Shown: piece after piece, positions 19,701 through 28,813 of the stretch | Position numbering within the stretch: position 1 is the first letter of the stretch | Layout: every line of letters begins with the position of its first letter | The notes under the pieces: model-generated | Told to the model about the DNA's origin: nothing | The model's input: the letters and a program-made list of their open reading frames with translations, nothing else | Database searches by the model: none | Translations under genes and position numbers: made by a program | DNA from: Clarkia xantiana subsp. parviflora | Lineage: Eukaryota; Streptophyta; Magnoliopsida; Myrtales; Onagraceae | Reading direction: 5' to 3' | Assembly (NCBI GenBank): GCA_036873135.1 | Contig: JAPTYO010000002.1 | Coordinates: 23,772,452 to 23,836,451 of the forward strand | DNA: 64,000 bases

Positions 19701-22349
19701 GACATGCTGGTGAAGTCCCGACGAGCATCAGACCACGTTGGCAACTTGGCAATGGCCTTCGAGAGGATGAAGCTCCACCAGGTCCGCCTGAATCCAGCCA
19801 AATGTGCTTTCGGAGTCCATTCCGGGAAGTTCTTAGGCTTCATGGTGAGCCAGAGGGGGATCGAGGTGAATCCCGAAAAACTGAGGGCGATAGAGGAGAT
19901 GCAGTCCCCGACCAATCATAGGGAGGTGCAGGTGCTGAACGGTCGGCTGGCTTCGATGAATCGCTTCTTATCCAAGGCCAGCGACCGGTCGATGCCATTT
20001 TTCGGTGTGTTAAGAGCCAACCGACAATTCAAATGGACTGCTGAATGTGAGGAGGCGTTCCAAGCGCTCAAACAACATCTCCGCGACCTCCCGCCACTTG
20101 CGAAGCCAACTCCAGGCGAGCCGCTCTATCTTTATTTGGCTATTTCTTCGTTTGCAATAAGCTCTGTTCTAGTTAAAGCTGTCGAGGGCAATCAAATTCC
20201 TGTCTATTATGTAAGCAAGGCGTTTGCCAAGAGTGAAATGAATTACCCTCCGATTGAGAAGTACCTCTTTGCGTTGATTATTACTGCTCGAAAGTTACGA
20301 CCCTACTTCCATGCGCATGAAATTACGGTGCTGACTGATCAGCCATTGAAACACTTCTTGAACCGGCCCGATGCGTCGGGGAGACTAGTAAAGTGGGCCG
20401 TGGAACTTAGCGAGTTTCGAATTCATTTCGCTCCGAGAACAGCTATCAAAGGGCAGGCATTGGCCGACTTCATAGTTGAATCTACTATTCCCGATCCTGA
20501 AGCAACGAAAACAGTAGAGGGGGCAACCGGGAATACTGAAGAGGCCCCGACGGCAAGGCAGTCGGAACAGCCAAATAAAGAGAACACCTGGGAGTTGTAC
20601 ACGGATGGCTCCTCAAGCTCGGACGGATCGGGTGCGGGGTTCGTATTGATTCCGCCAGGCGGAGCGGAGCCACTTCGATATGCATTGGCCCTAACATTTA
20701 GAGCCACCAATAACGAGGCGGAATATGAGGCTCTCATAACGGGGCTGAAAATCGCAAAGGGCACCGGAATTAAACATTTGAAGGTGAAGTGTGATGCTAG
20801 CCTGATTGTAAATCAGGTTCGGGGGCAGTATGGAGCAAAGAATCCGGTCATGAAGAAGTATCTTCAAGAGGCTAGGACCTTGAAGGAAAGCTTCAAAAGC
20901 TTTGATATCGAGGCGATTCCCAGGGAAGAGAATGTGGAGGCTGATGCCTTGAGCAAATATGCCTTGGGGGCACCTTTGGAAGAGAGTCGGAAGGTACACT
21001 TCTTGGAAAATGTGATTCTATCGACCACCGATCCGTCGGAGGTGTGCGCTATCGGGACAGGGGCAGAGAAGGAATCCACTTGGATGACCCCGATAATTGT
21101 GTACTTAACGACGGGGGCACTTCCTGATGATAAAGTGGCAGCGGAGCGATTACGACGAATGTCAATTAATTACGCGATGGTGGACAACCAGTTATACAAG
21201 AAGGGTCTGCTTTCGACGCCCTTCTTGAAATGCGTGGCCGAACCCGATACGACTCGGATTCTGAGAGAATTGCATGAAGGAGTCGCAGCCTGTCACGAAG
21301 GCGCTCGATCTATCCTGAGGAAGGCGTTGAACTTGGGATATTATTGGCCTACGATGAATAAGGAAGCAACGGCGCTTGTTCGATCCTGTGACGCGTGTCA
21401 GAGATATGCCTCGAATATCACAGCTCCCACCGCTGATTTGATGCCCATCGGGAGTGCTTGGCCCTTCGCACAGTGGGGCATCGACCTGGTGGGACCCCTT
21501 CCGAAAGCAAAGAGCCAGTGCACACATCTGCTGGTCGCGATCGACTACTTCTCGAAGTGGATCGAGGCTAAGCCGCTAGCCAAAACAACAGCAGGACATA
21601 TCATTAAGTTCCTTCAAACCCGAATTTTGTCGAGATATGGGGTGCCGAAGGTGATCATCAGTGACAATGGTCCTCCGTTTAATGGGGCCCAGTTGGAGAG
21701 GTTCCTAGACGAGTTCGGTATCGCGCATCGAACAGCATCCGTCCACCACGCTCAGACCAATGGGCAGGTAGAGGCGGCCAACAAAATCGTGATGGAGGGC
21801 TTGAAGAAAAGGGTCTACGCTTTGGACGGAAAATGGCTGGACGAACTGGAGAACGTGTTGTGGGCGGTCCGAACGACACCCAAGCGGTCAACAGGTGAAA
21901 CCCCGTTTGCACTTGTTTATGGAACAGAGGCGGTCGCTCCCGTGGAAATCGCGGTGGCGTCCCATCGAACCAGCAGCTATGAGCCCTCGACGAGTCCAGG
22001 AAGAGCCAGGATAGGACCTTTGACGAATGACGAAACAAGGCGCCTGGAGTTATCCTTGCTAGAGGAAAAACGGCTGGAGGCCGACATAGCGCAAGCTCGG
22101 ATGCGTTTGGCGACGGCCAGGTACTACAATCGGAAGGTCAAGTCGCGACAGTTCTACGCAGGAGAACTGGTCCTACGACGGAACGAATTCGCCCTACAAG
22201 ATCGGATCAACAAGATGTCCCCGAAATGGGAAGGGCCTTACAAGATCGTAGGCATGCCGGCCCCGAACGCTTACAAGTTAGAGGATCCCGACGGCAAGGT
22301 TTTAAGAAACACCTTTAGTGGCGAACATCTGAAGAAGTGCCATGTTTGA
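16794..22349 (+). CDS. Gag-pol polyprotein of the Tat-type gypsy element
   Basis: One uninterrupted 1851-codon frame. Gag core is at about residues 190-300. A zinc knuckle of the C-x2-H-x4-H-x4-C type begins at Cys442 (YCRFHRASGHDTDQC), followed by an Arg/Ser-rich tract near 478-500. The protease site is IDGGSSSDILF with Asp599; DGG in place of DSG/DTG is common in this clade. Reverse transcriptase has RMCVDFRDLNKACPKD and the YVDD box at about 967. A first RNase H is followed by a second, archaeal-type RNase H (YTDGSSSSDGSG, Asp1271). Integrase has its HHCC finger (about 1499-1535) and the D-D-E residues at about 1563, 1624 and 1658. The C-terminus ends WEGPYKIVG to the stop without a chromodomain. 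All catalytic residues I could check are present. Confidence 0.95.
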   Translation: MAGNRSQRSGKQVPATSNPPEDAAQHQDLRDEGDSTRRNEAPSQNPELARVVAEAMPLFMEAMEALLDRREAARRQADLPPLPPRRDAPRRQVDDNLPPPPPVREQPIPPHPAPAENFVVDGPGPVQQRTITLNGPLTADQVVKIVGICMGDQKPMMSELGSQETHPFVPRLIHTLAPPGLGIPKIDEYDGVADPVRHVQKHLTACMGRTPDEDVICALFPSTLGEKAMTWFYSLPTGCITCWKDMHQRFIAQYQGRRRLLKSVRTLHEVVQRPDESLAQYYQRYTAGMTELDEEISEGEAIRTFIKNLNPPYGSDLLHSVAAKKVWNMEALQARVKQQIDVQESKIAAGELAPPKGHERKQLFKPLDNRHRKDSSEGSRNRGRSDRREDRRPTKRDNQREEFTPLNRPLKEVLAVMEKQGLARFPKKKEGEKLGSRTDRYCRFHRASGHDTDQCRELKKEIEKLIQRGKLKEFVGDSRCKPRSRSRSRSKSRSRSPRKRRSDAEPSEGPSGSRQKRIINVIHGGFAAGGDTSSSRERYANQVPVAVVLGKRSRSWTPKEEMEITFSAKDLEGVETPHEDALVVTLDVGGFEVKRILIDGGSSSDILFSDALEQMGKKKKDLREVNFPMVGFCGTTSYPLGVITLPVWFGSGWKMEKRDVEFVVVESTGTYNAIIGRTTINPLMAVASTVHQKLKFPTENGVGEVKGDQVASRRCYVNATRRSRKEAMSVLQTDADPREEFGRPAPMEDLKEVEIDGPERRVKIGSALSEERAQELIALLKEFKELFAWSPSDMPGISRDVIEHELNIDPTIKPIAQKRRPMGTDKRIAIQQEVGRLLDAGFIREIRFQTWVANPVLVRKSNGKWRMCVDFRDLNKACPKDCYPLPRIDQLVDATSGHELLSFMDAYSGYNQIKMAKKDAPHTAFYADSEVFQYDVMPFGLVNAGATYQRMVNKLFGDMIGSTMEAYVDDMLVKSRRASDHVGNLAMAFERMKLHQVRLNPAKCAFGVHSGKFLGFMVSQRGIEVNPEKLRAIEEMQSPTNHREVQVLNGRLASMNRFLSKASDRSMPFFGVLRANRQFKWTAECEEAFQALKQHLRDLPPLAKPTPGEPLYLYLAISSFAISSVLVKAVEGNQIPVYYVSKAFAKSEMNYPPIEKYLFALIITARKLRPYFHAHEITVLTDQPLKHFLNRPDASGRLVKWAVELSEFRIHFAPRTAIKGQALADFIVESTIPDPEATKTVEGATGNTEEAPTARQSEQPNKENTWELYTDGSSSSDGSGAGFVLIPPGGAEPLRYALALTFRATNNEAEYEALITGLKIAKGTGIKHLKVKCDASLIVNQVRGQYGAKNPVMKKYLQEARTLKESFKSFDIEAIPREENVEADALSKYALGAPLEESRKVHFLENVILSTTDPSEVCAIGTGAEKESTWMTPIIVYLTTGALPDDKVAAERLRRMSINYAMVDNQLYKKGLLSTPFLKCVAEPDTTRILRELHEGVAACHEGARSILRKALNLGYYWPTMNKEATALVRSCDACQRYASNITAPTADLMPIGSAWPFAQWGIDLVGPLPKAKSQCTHLLVAIDYFSKWIEAKPLAKTTAGHIIKFLQTRILSRYGVPKVIISDNGPPFNGAQLERFLDEFGIAHRTASVHHAQTNGQVEAANKIVMEGLKKRVYALDGKWLDELENVLWAVRTTPKRSTGETPFALVYGTEAVAPVEIAVASHRTSSYEPSTSPGRARIGPLTNDETRRLELSLLEEKRLEADIAQARMRLATARYYNRKVKSRQFYAGELVLRRNEFALQDRINKMSPKWEGPYKIVGMPAPNAYKLEDPDGKVLRNTFSGEHLKKCHV

Positions 22350-22480
22350 CAAATAAGTCGCCCGTGGAGGCGCGAAGATGTAATTAAGTCGCCCTGAGTG
22401 GTGCATGCTATGTTAAAGACATCAATCAATAAAGAAGTTACTTCTGATCAAAGTATTCCTGAGTTGCTCTCGATACATTT

Positions 22481-22930
22481 AAAAAGCGTCATTGGACGTC
22501 CGAAAATCCTTAAGTTTTTAAGGTCCGATTAAAAAGCGTCATTGGACGTCCGAAAATCCTTAAGTTTTTAAGGTCCGATTAAAAAGCGTCATTGGACGTC
22601 CGAAAATCCTTAAGTTTTTAAGGTCCGATTAAAAAGCGTCATTGGACGTCCGAAAATCCTTAAGTTTTTAAGGTCCGATTAAAAAGCGTCATTGGACGTC
22701 CGAAAATCCTTAAGTTTTTAAGGTCCGATTAAAAAGCGTCATCGGACGTCCGAAAATCCTTAAGTTTTTAAGGTCCGATTAAAAAGCGTCATTGGACGTC
22801 CGAAAATCCTTAAGTTTTTAAAGGTCCGATTAAAAAGCGTCATTGGACGTCCGAAAATCCTTAAGTTTTTAAGGTTCGATTAAAAAGCGTCGTTGGACGT
22901 CCGAAAGCCTTAAGGTTCTCAGGACCCGAT
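22481..22930 (+). repeat. 50-bp tandem array, about nine units
   Basis: Units start AAAAAGCGTCATTGGACGTC at 22481, 22531, 22581, 22631, 22681, 22731, 22781 and 22832, with a degenerate ninth. Each contains the palindrome GGACGTCC and the inverted pair CTTAAG...TTTTTAAG. It lies in the untranslated region after pol. Such 3' arrays are known in Tat-lineage elements and may seed satellite DNA. Confidence 0.95.
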
Positions 22931-23047
22931 AGAAGCGCTACGAAGAACGTAATCGAAAAAGATAGTAATAAAAAGCTTGAAAGCCTAAGAGGTTCGATAC
23001 AAGGGAGATAAATGAGGAAGGAGTACGAGGACTTAAGATTTAACAAA

Positions 23048-25843
23048 TTAAACTCGGTCCTCGGGCGCTAAATCTTCTGAAGGCTTTGGAGGGGCAGGCT
23101 TGGAGGGATCGGTAGGAGGCTCGTCGGCGTCTTCGGAGGAGCTCTCCGACGGGAGGCTAAGGTACGTCTCTGCGGCTAGGCCGAGAGTCTTGGACTTCCT
23201 CAAGTCGATGGAGTCCCCGTAGGTTTCATTAAGCTCTTCGACAATATCAAGGATGGCATTCTGCAAATCCTCCTGACAATGTCTTGCCGCGTCTGCTTTG
23301 AAGTCCTCCGAGCTCCGATATTCTTCGAGGGCCTGGACCTTCGCGTTTGTTATTTGGGCGGGATAATCCGCCCTCGCCTCCTCTAGCTCCGCGATGGCCC
23401 TCTGCTTCTCAAGCTCCAGCCGCTCAACAGTTTCTTGCAACGCTGCCTTATCAAAGGCAGCCTGGCTCCGATCCGCCAGGGCAGCCTGTTGCTCCCGCCT
23501 AAGCGAGCTCTCGAGACTTAGAATTTGCCTGTGTTGGGATTGAGCCTCTTGAGCAAGCTTGGCCCTGACTTCCTCGGCTCGCTGCCTTTCCTCCTCAGCC
23601 TGTTGCCTAACCTCTTCGACCCGCTCTTCGGCTCGCTTTTTACCCTCCTCCGCTCGAAGCCTTGACGCCTCGGAGGCAGCTAAGTCCTCCTGGAGCTTGG
23701 TCAAGCTCTCGAGGTTGGAGTTGGCCCGTTCTCGCTCCAAAGCCTCCCGAAGAGACAAGATGTAGCCAAAACAGCGATCCTGGTCCGCCATTTCCTGAGG
23801 GCAAGGTATAGCTTAATATTTAAAAAGTCGGAGTACTCCCAGGTGAATAAAAACAAAGTGTACTTACCTCTATCCGACGGACGGCCATCGCCCGGATATC
23901 CGCCTCGATGTCCTCCCCTTCCAGAGAAAGAGGGCGCCTCAGTGAGGGCGGGATCGAACCCGACACCAAGTGCAAGGCCAGGTTCCTCTCCTGACACCCC
24001 CGATATAGAGGAATCCCCCGAAGGGACTCCACCGGTCTCCAAGGCTCGGCGCCCTGGTCCGAAGAAAAGGCCTGGTAGTAGTCTCCATCCAAGGGGAATG
24101 GAGGTACTACCAGGCGAGCCCCTCCATCTCCTTCACTTACTTGGGCTTCGGGGGTCCCACCTCTAACTGGCGAAGATGGCGGAGCGGATGACGACGGTGG
24201 CGTGACGGGAAGTGGAGACGTCTTCCTACCAGGTGACTTCGCAGGAGTCGACCTCGATTTTCCTCGGAGGGTCAGGCCTTCCTCCTCAGCACGATCATCG
24301 GAGGGGGAGTCCTCCAAGCTGGTCACCCGACCAAATTCACCACGGGCCTCCGTTGGGGCATCTTCCATCGCCGGCTCCACTGCAGGCGCGGAGTCCGAGG
24401 CAGGTGCAGCAGGGGCGACGTCCGCGGGACCTGCAGCGGGGCGAATAAGTCGAGGAATTAATTTGATATCGGTGTGCCAAATTAAACAACGCTCCATATA
24501 TTTCTCTTTGCCGAAAAAGTCGTAACAACCCGCTTCGAGGACGTGTGGAGTTTCCCCTCGAAGGATATTTTTGACATCCCTGACCCGTCCTTTCATGTCG
24601 GAGGCTTGAAGGTCTTGAGGTACCAACTTCCTATATCTTTTTATAGCACGAAAAACTTCCTTACCTTCCTTTTCGGAGCGGACGTTGAAGGCGGTCTTGA
24701 CCACATCCACATTAGTCCGCCCCTCGGAGGTGGGGGCAGACCCGGGGGCCTCGGAGGTCTTCGCCTTCTTCCGAGAGGGTCCTGATTGGGCAGAAGCCTT
24801 CCGATGGGAGGGCTTCTTCTTGCGCTTCAGCGAGTGGGAGGCATCGGTATCCTCCTGAAACAGACGGGTGGTCAGCGATGTTCGAGGGGCTGTAAACAGT
24901 GGAAACAAGAAATAATTAGAAGATTACCCAGAGAATTACATTGGAAACACCATCATGAACTTTTCCCCCAGCCTTGGGATCAATCAGCATAATCCCAATT
25001 TCAATCCGCTGCTGATCAGTGACAGAAGTGGCCTCGAAGGGCTGGTAATCCTCCTCCCAACGACGGGCCTGGATAAGCATCAAGGCCCTCTTGGTCTGCT
25101 CCGACCATGAACGGAAAGGCACGGGGGGATCAGCTTCCACGGTGGTCCTCGGCCACTCGATGGGACCAGGCTGGATGAAGAAGTATTGCTCCTTCCAGTT
25201 AGCATTATCGTTCCCCTTATCGGAGATGACGGCCCGTTCCTTGCAAATCTTCCAGGACACCTTCCTGTCCCAGCCCATCTCCTTATACTGCTCATCGGTC
25301 CCTTCGGGTTGGCGGGGGGAAAAGGAGCAGCTTCCGTCCTTGTTGCAGGTCATCTTGTAGAGAACCCGCCAGAGCTCCAGGGAATAGCTCCAATCCTCCT
25401 TATTGATATCACACCACACTTGGAAGGCAATCCATGTACGGATTGCGTGTGGAGAGAAGGTCGTGGGGTACGTCTTATAGTGGTTGCACAGCTCCACCCA
25501 ACTCGGACAAAAGGGAAGTCGAATTCCCGCACGAATCTGTCCTGGGGAGATGAACACCTCATCCCCTTTGGGGAGCGTAATCCGGGCCTCGCGAGAATTG
25601 AATTGCTCATAGGGATAGCGGGCTCCGAAGGAGGATTCAAAGATGCCACACTCTATACAGGCCCTATCATAGCTAATAGGTGCAAGCGTGTTCTTGAGAT
25701 ACTTGAAGACGAAAGGTTGGCCAACAGTAGCAGATCCCTCGGCTGAAAATCGTCGAGGGAAGGAAGGAGGGGAAAAATTGAAGCCTAAGAAAACCAAAGA
25801 TGAAAGGGAAAAGAGTAATAAGGTGAAGAACCTTACCAGACAT
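23048..25843 (-). CDS. Antisense spliced gene in the 3' region of the Tat-type element
   Basis: I model four exons: 25843-25837 (ATGTCTG, seven bases), 25784-24940 (or 24928), 24854-23868 and 23794-23048. Every junction has GT/AG borders and the phases join without a stop, giving about 861-865 residues. Exon 2 encodes a conserved-looking domain (EARITLPKGDEVFISPGQ, GIRLPFCPSW, LWRVLYKM) like the plant domain called putative gypsy-type transposon (Transposase_28). Exon 3 is basic then Pro/Ser/Asp-rich; exon 4 is a long Glu/Arg coiled coil ending in an acidic tail. It converges on gag-pol. The function of such additional antisense frames is unknown. Intron retention or other splice choices are possible; exon 2 has two equivalent donors. 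Confidence 0.75.
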
Positions 25844-25850
25844 GGTGGTT

Positions 25851-26003
25851 GAAGTGATCGTGATCGGAAAATCTGGAAGCTGGAACGCCGGTGAAACCTT
25901 GAAGTGATCGTGATCGGAAAATCTGGAAGCTGGAAACGCCGGCAAAACCTTGAAGTGATCGTGATCGGAAAATCTGGATGCTGAAAACGCCGATGAAACC
26001 TTG
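25851..26003. repeat. Three 50-51-bp tandem units in the antisense gene leader
   Basis: GAAGTGATCGTGATCGGAAA begins copies at 25851, 25901 and about 25952. It lies just upstream of the antisense start codon, so it would be in that transcript's leader. Confidence 0.85.
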
Positions 26004-26100
26004 GAGTGAGAAGAATTAGGGTTCTTGGGATCGCAGAGAAGAGAAGTAAGGGAAAAGTAAAACAAGGTCTGGATTTAGGGTTTTATAAAAGAAGGAAAAG
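26004..26100 (-). promoter_or_regulatory. Candidate promoter of the antisense gene
   Basis: A TTTTATAAAA box at 26081-26090 lies about 240 bp before the antisense ATG, followed on the same strand by CCCTAAATCC. Position and sequence suit a TATA promoter; nothing else supports it. Confidence 0.4.
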
Positions 26101-26518
26101 GAAACTGAAGAGGTGGGCAATCTGAGCCACAGAATTCAAAACAATTCGATCACGAGCGTCCAAGGGGGAAACGTGCCAATTCGACGAAGGCGAAACGGTT
26201 TCAATTCGAACCGTCAGGACGCATGGGACAGATAAGACAAGAGTAATGACGTACCGGGTGGTTGAAAAGTGCTTTTTCAGAAAGCAGGCATGCGGAACCC
26301 GAAACGTTCCTTCACCTCCTATCAGCATTTAATGCTGGTCTGATCAAGAAAACCCCTCGAATTCAAGCAGGATCCCAAAGGATCTTGAAGAGATCCAAGG
26401 CAAAGGCCTCCGACAGAAGTAGGGCAATGGCCTCCAGCGTTTCAGATAAAAACCCCCGACTGGGATGTGGAGGGGTCCGATACTGAAAGACGCGACGTAC
26501 TATAAGTCCCTCACGTCT

Positions 26519-26528
26519 TGGGGGCAAA
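26519..26528 (+). other. Polypurine tract
   Basis: TGGGGGCAAA immediately precedes the 3' LTR, where plus-strand priming would start. Confidence 0.75.
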
Positions 26529-27176
26529 TGATGGGCCATGGCGAAGGCCGTTAGGCCCCCTAACGATTGGCAAACGGCGACTAGGCCTGGTGGGCCAGGA
26601 GCTGGGCTGCTGGAAGGCTAAGGGCTCCGACTGAAGGAGGCCCCGACATTGAATGGCCCCGAGCAAGTATGGCTCCGATAGGGGAGAGCCCCGAAGATAT
26701 CGGACCTGGACGTAGTCGGTCCCGATGTGGGAGTTGACACCACTCCCCGACACCGAATCCTCAACGATGTAACTTGGGAGTCTCCGATAATGATCGAGAC
26801 TCGCCAGTAAGAGCACAATCCCGGAAATCTCGCCATGATCACAGTAGTGGTATAATGGGCGAGATATGTGGGATACGAATAACTGTACAAGATACGTGGC
26901 AAGATATACGGCGAGATATGTGGGATAGTGGATCACAATCCAACCGCCTAATCAGGTAACTGGGATAGCCTTTCCTCTATAAAAGGAGGGGAGTTATTCC
27001 AGATTAGGGTTACGCTTTATACATACACAAATATTGCTTGCTTGCTTGGTGGCCGTCGTACTTACGTTAATCATCGGAGAGGGATTCTGGGCCACTGCCC
27101 TCTATTCCCCTTCTGCAGGATTGCGAGGAGCTAAGGAATCCGTCACCGTAACCGGAGCTCCTGCCGTGATCCAACA
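26529..27176 (+). repeat. 3' LTR of the Tat-type element
   Basis: Same length as the 5' LTR (648 bp). The two differences seen are in the GGAGGGGAGTT (A to G) and GGCCGTCGTAC (C to T) stretches. Followed by the target duplication CTGCT. Confidence 0.95.
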
Positions 27177-27405
27177 CTGCTAAAGAAATTTCTCATGGAT
27201 TGGTGATTGTGGACAAAGAACGCGTAATCATCATCACCTTGAAAAATTTGTTGAATACCATTTTATAATATTTGCTAATCAATTTAATCCAAGAAAAACA
27301 AAAATAACACCTGCCTTACTATTCATTCATTTTAGTATTATTTATAATAAAAAAAATAGTCACTGCCCATTAACTATATTGTTTTTTTGCGCGGATGGTG
27401 CTAGC

Positions 27406-28732
27406 TAGGGCTGGGCATGGTTTGGTTCTGGGCCGAACCGGTTCAGAACCAAACCGGAACCGGATTTTAGGTTCAGTTGGTTTTCTATACCATGTAAGAA
27501 CCGAACCAGATTTTAGGTCCTAAAACCGAACCATAGCAAAACCGGTTCTGAACCGGTTCGACCCGGTTTTGAACCTTTTTTTCATTTTTTTTTACTAAAA
27601 TTCAAAATACACACCCAAGTTGATAATTCATAAACAATCCAAAAATTTGCAAAAATACAAACTATAAAGACAATTGATCGCTTCAGAGGAGAGAGTATCA
27701 AAGTCTAAATTAGAAACAATCTAAAATTATAAAAAAGTCAAATATTTAAAATATAAATGTCGAGACTTTAAGCGACGTCAAGAGGCGTAACTCAAACTTC
27801 AAAAGTGCAGCAAATCTCTGGTTGAAAATTTGTATATTAAGCGAGTTAATCTATCATCTCAGTTTTACGAGTTAAGTTTCGAGTTCAAAACTGAACTCAA
27901 TTGATTGTAGAACTGATATGGACTAACATAATATATAATAACTATATATAACTAAACAAACATGCTACAACCACCTATATATCCAATATGAACCAAACTC
28001 AAATAGTGAAGGATCTACCGTATGGGTGTAAACAAATCAAGCTACTCGTGAGCTTCTCGAGATCGGTGGTCAATATTCAAATTCGACTCACTCGAGTCGA
28101 GTCGATCTTTTTCTGATATCGAGTCGAGTTCGAGTTCACTTGTACTCGACTCGAGAGGCTCGCGAGCCTAATCAAGTTTTTTTTTTTTTTTTGCCTATTC
28201 GAGTCGAGTTCGAGTTTGAGTTTTTCGAGCTTTACGTAATAATATTATATATGTATATATTGAGTCGAGGAAGAGTTCGAGCTCGAGCCAAAAGCCTAGT
28301 CGAGTTCCACCTCGAGCTAAGGTGCACCATTTATAATTTAATTGAATTTTTTAACCTTATCGAGCCGAACTCGAACATGTCAAGTATGGCACCGAGTCGA
28401 GCTCGAGCTTGAAAAATTAAGGCTCAGTCGAGCTCGAGTAAACTGAGTCAAGTCGAGCTTGCCGGATACTCGGCTTGTTTATAGCCATTTATTCTACAAA
28501 AAAAAGGATGCAAGAGTGTATTACTAACAATTTAGGCTTTAGGTAACAAAAGTGGTTCGGAAAAACCGGTTCAGAACCGGTTCAGAACCTATTTTGAACC
28601 AGTAAAAAACCGCTCCATATATTCCTTATCAAAACCGAACCATTTAAGAACCGGTTCAGTCAGAGTCGGTTCGTATTGGTTCGGTTTGGTTTCGGTTCGG
28701 TTCGTCCGAACCGGTTTTTATGCCCAGCTCTA
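27406..28732. mobile_element. Non-autonomous hAT element, 1327 bp
   Basis: Ends TAGGGCTGGGCATGG and ATGCCCAGCTCTA are inverted repeats; the 8-bp duplication GTGCTAGC flanks it at 27398-27405 and 28733-28740. Both subterminal regions are built from AACCGGTTC/GAACCGG motifs. No coding. A CTCGA-rich block is nested inside. Confidence 0.85.
28024..28490. mobile_element. CTCGA-rich palindromic MITE nested in the hAT element
   Basis: Starts TGGGTGTAAACAA and ends TTGTTTATAGCCA, an inverted pair, with dense CTCGAG/GAGTCGAG motifs within. No convincing target duplication. Same motif family as 2027-2515. Confidence 0.6.
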
Positions 28733-28813
28733 GTGCTAGCAGGGACGAGGAAGGACCAATGTGGACAGTTGTCCCCATTGAGCTTCAACTATTTATTTAA
28801 CTTTATATTACAA

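Larger units (their letters stand above)
16078..27176 (+). mobile_element. Complete young Ty3/gypsy retrotransposon, Tat type, 11.1 kb
   Basis: Two 648-bp LTRs in the same orientation, flanked by the 5-bp target duplication CTGCT (16073-16077 and 27177-27181). Comparing the LTRs base by base I see two differences, both transitions. In order it has a 5' LTR, primer site, a 1851-codon gag-pol with two RNase H domains and no chromodomain, a 50-bp tandem array, a long region with a convergent spliced gene, a polypurine tract and a 3' LTR. The double RNase H and the extra antisense gene are marks of the Tat lineage. All parts needed for movement look intact. Confidence 0.95.

Noticed and set aside
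22481..22930. CRISPR-like array
   Set aside because: Units are contiguous with no unique spacers; this is a plant retrotransposon 3' tandem array.
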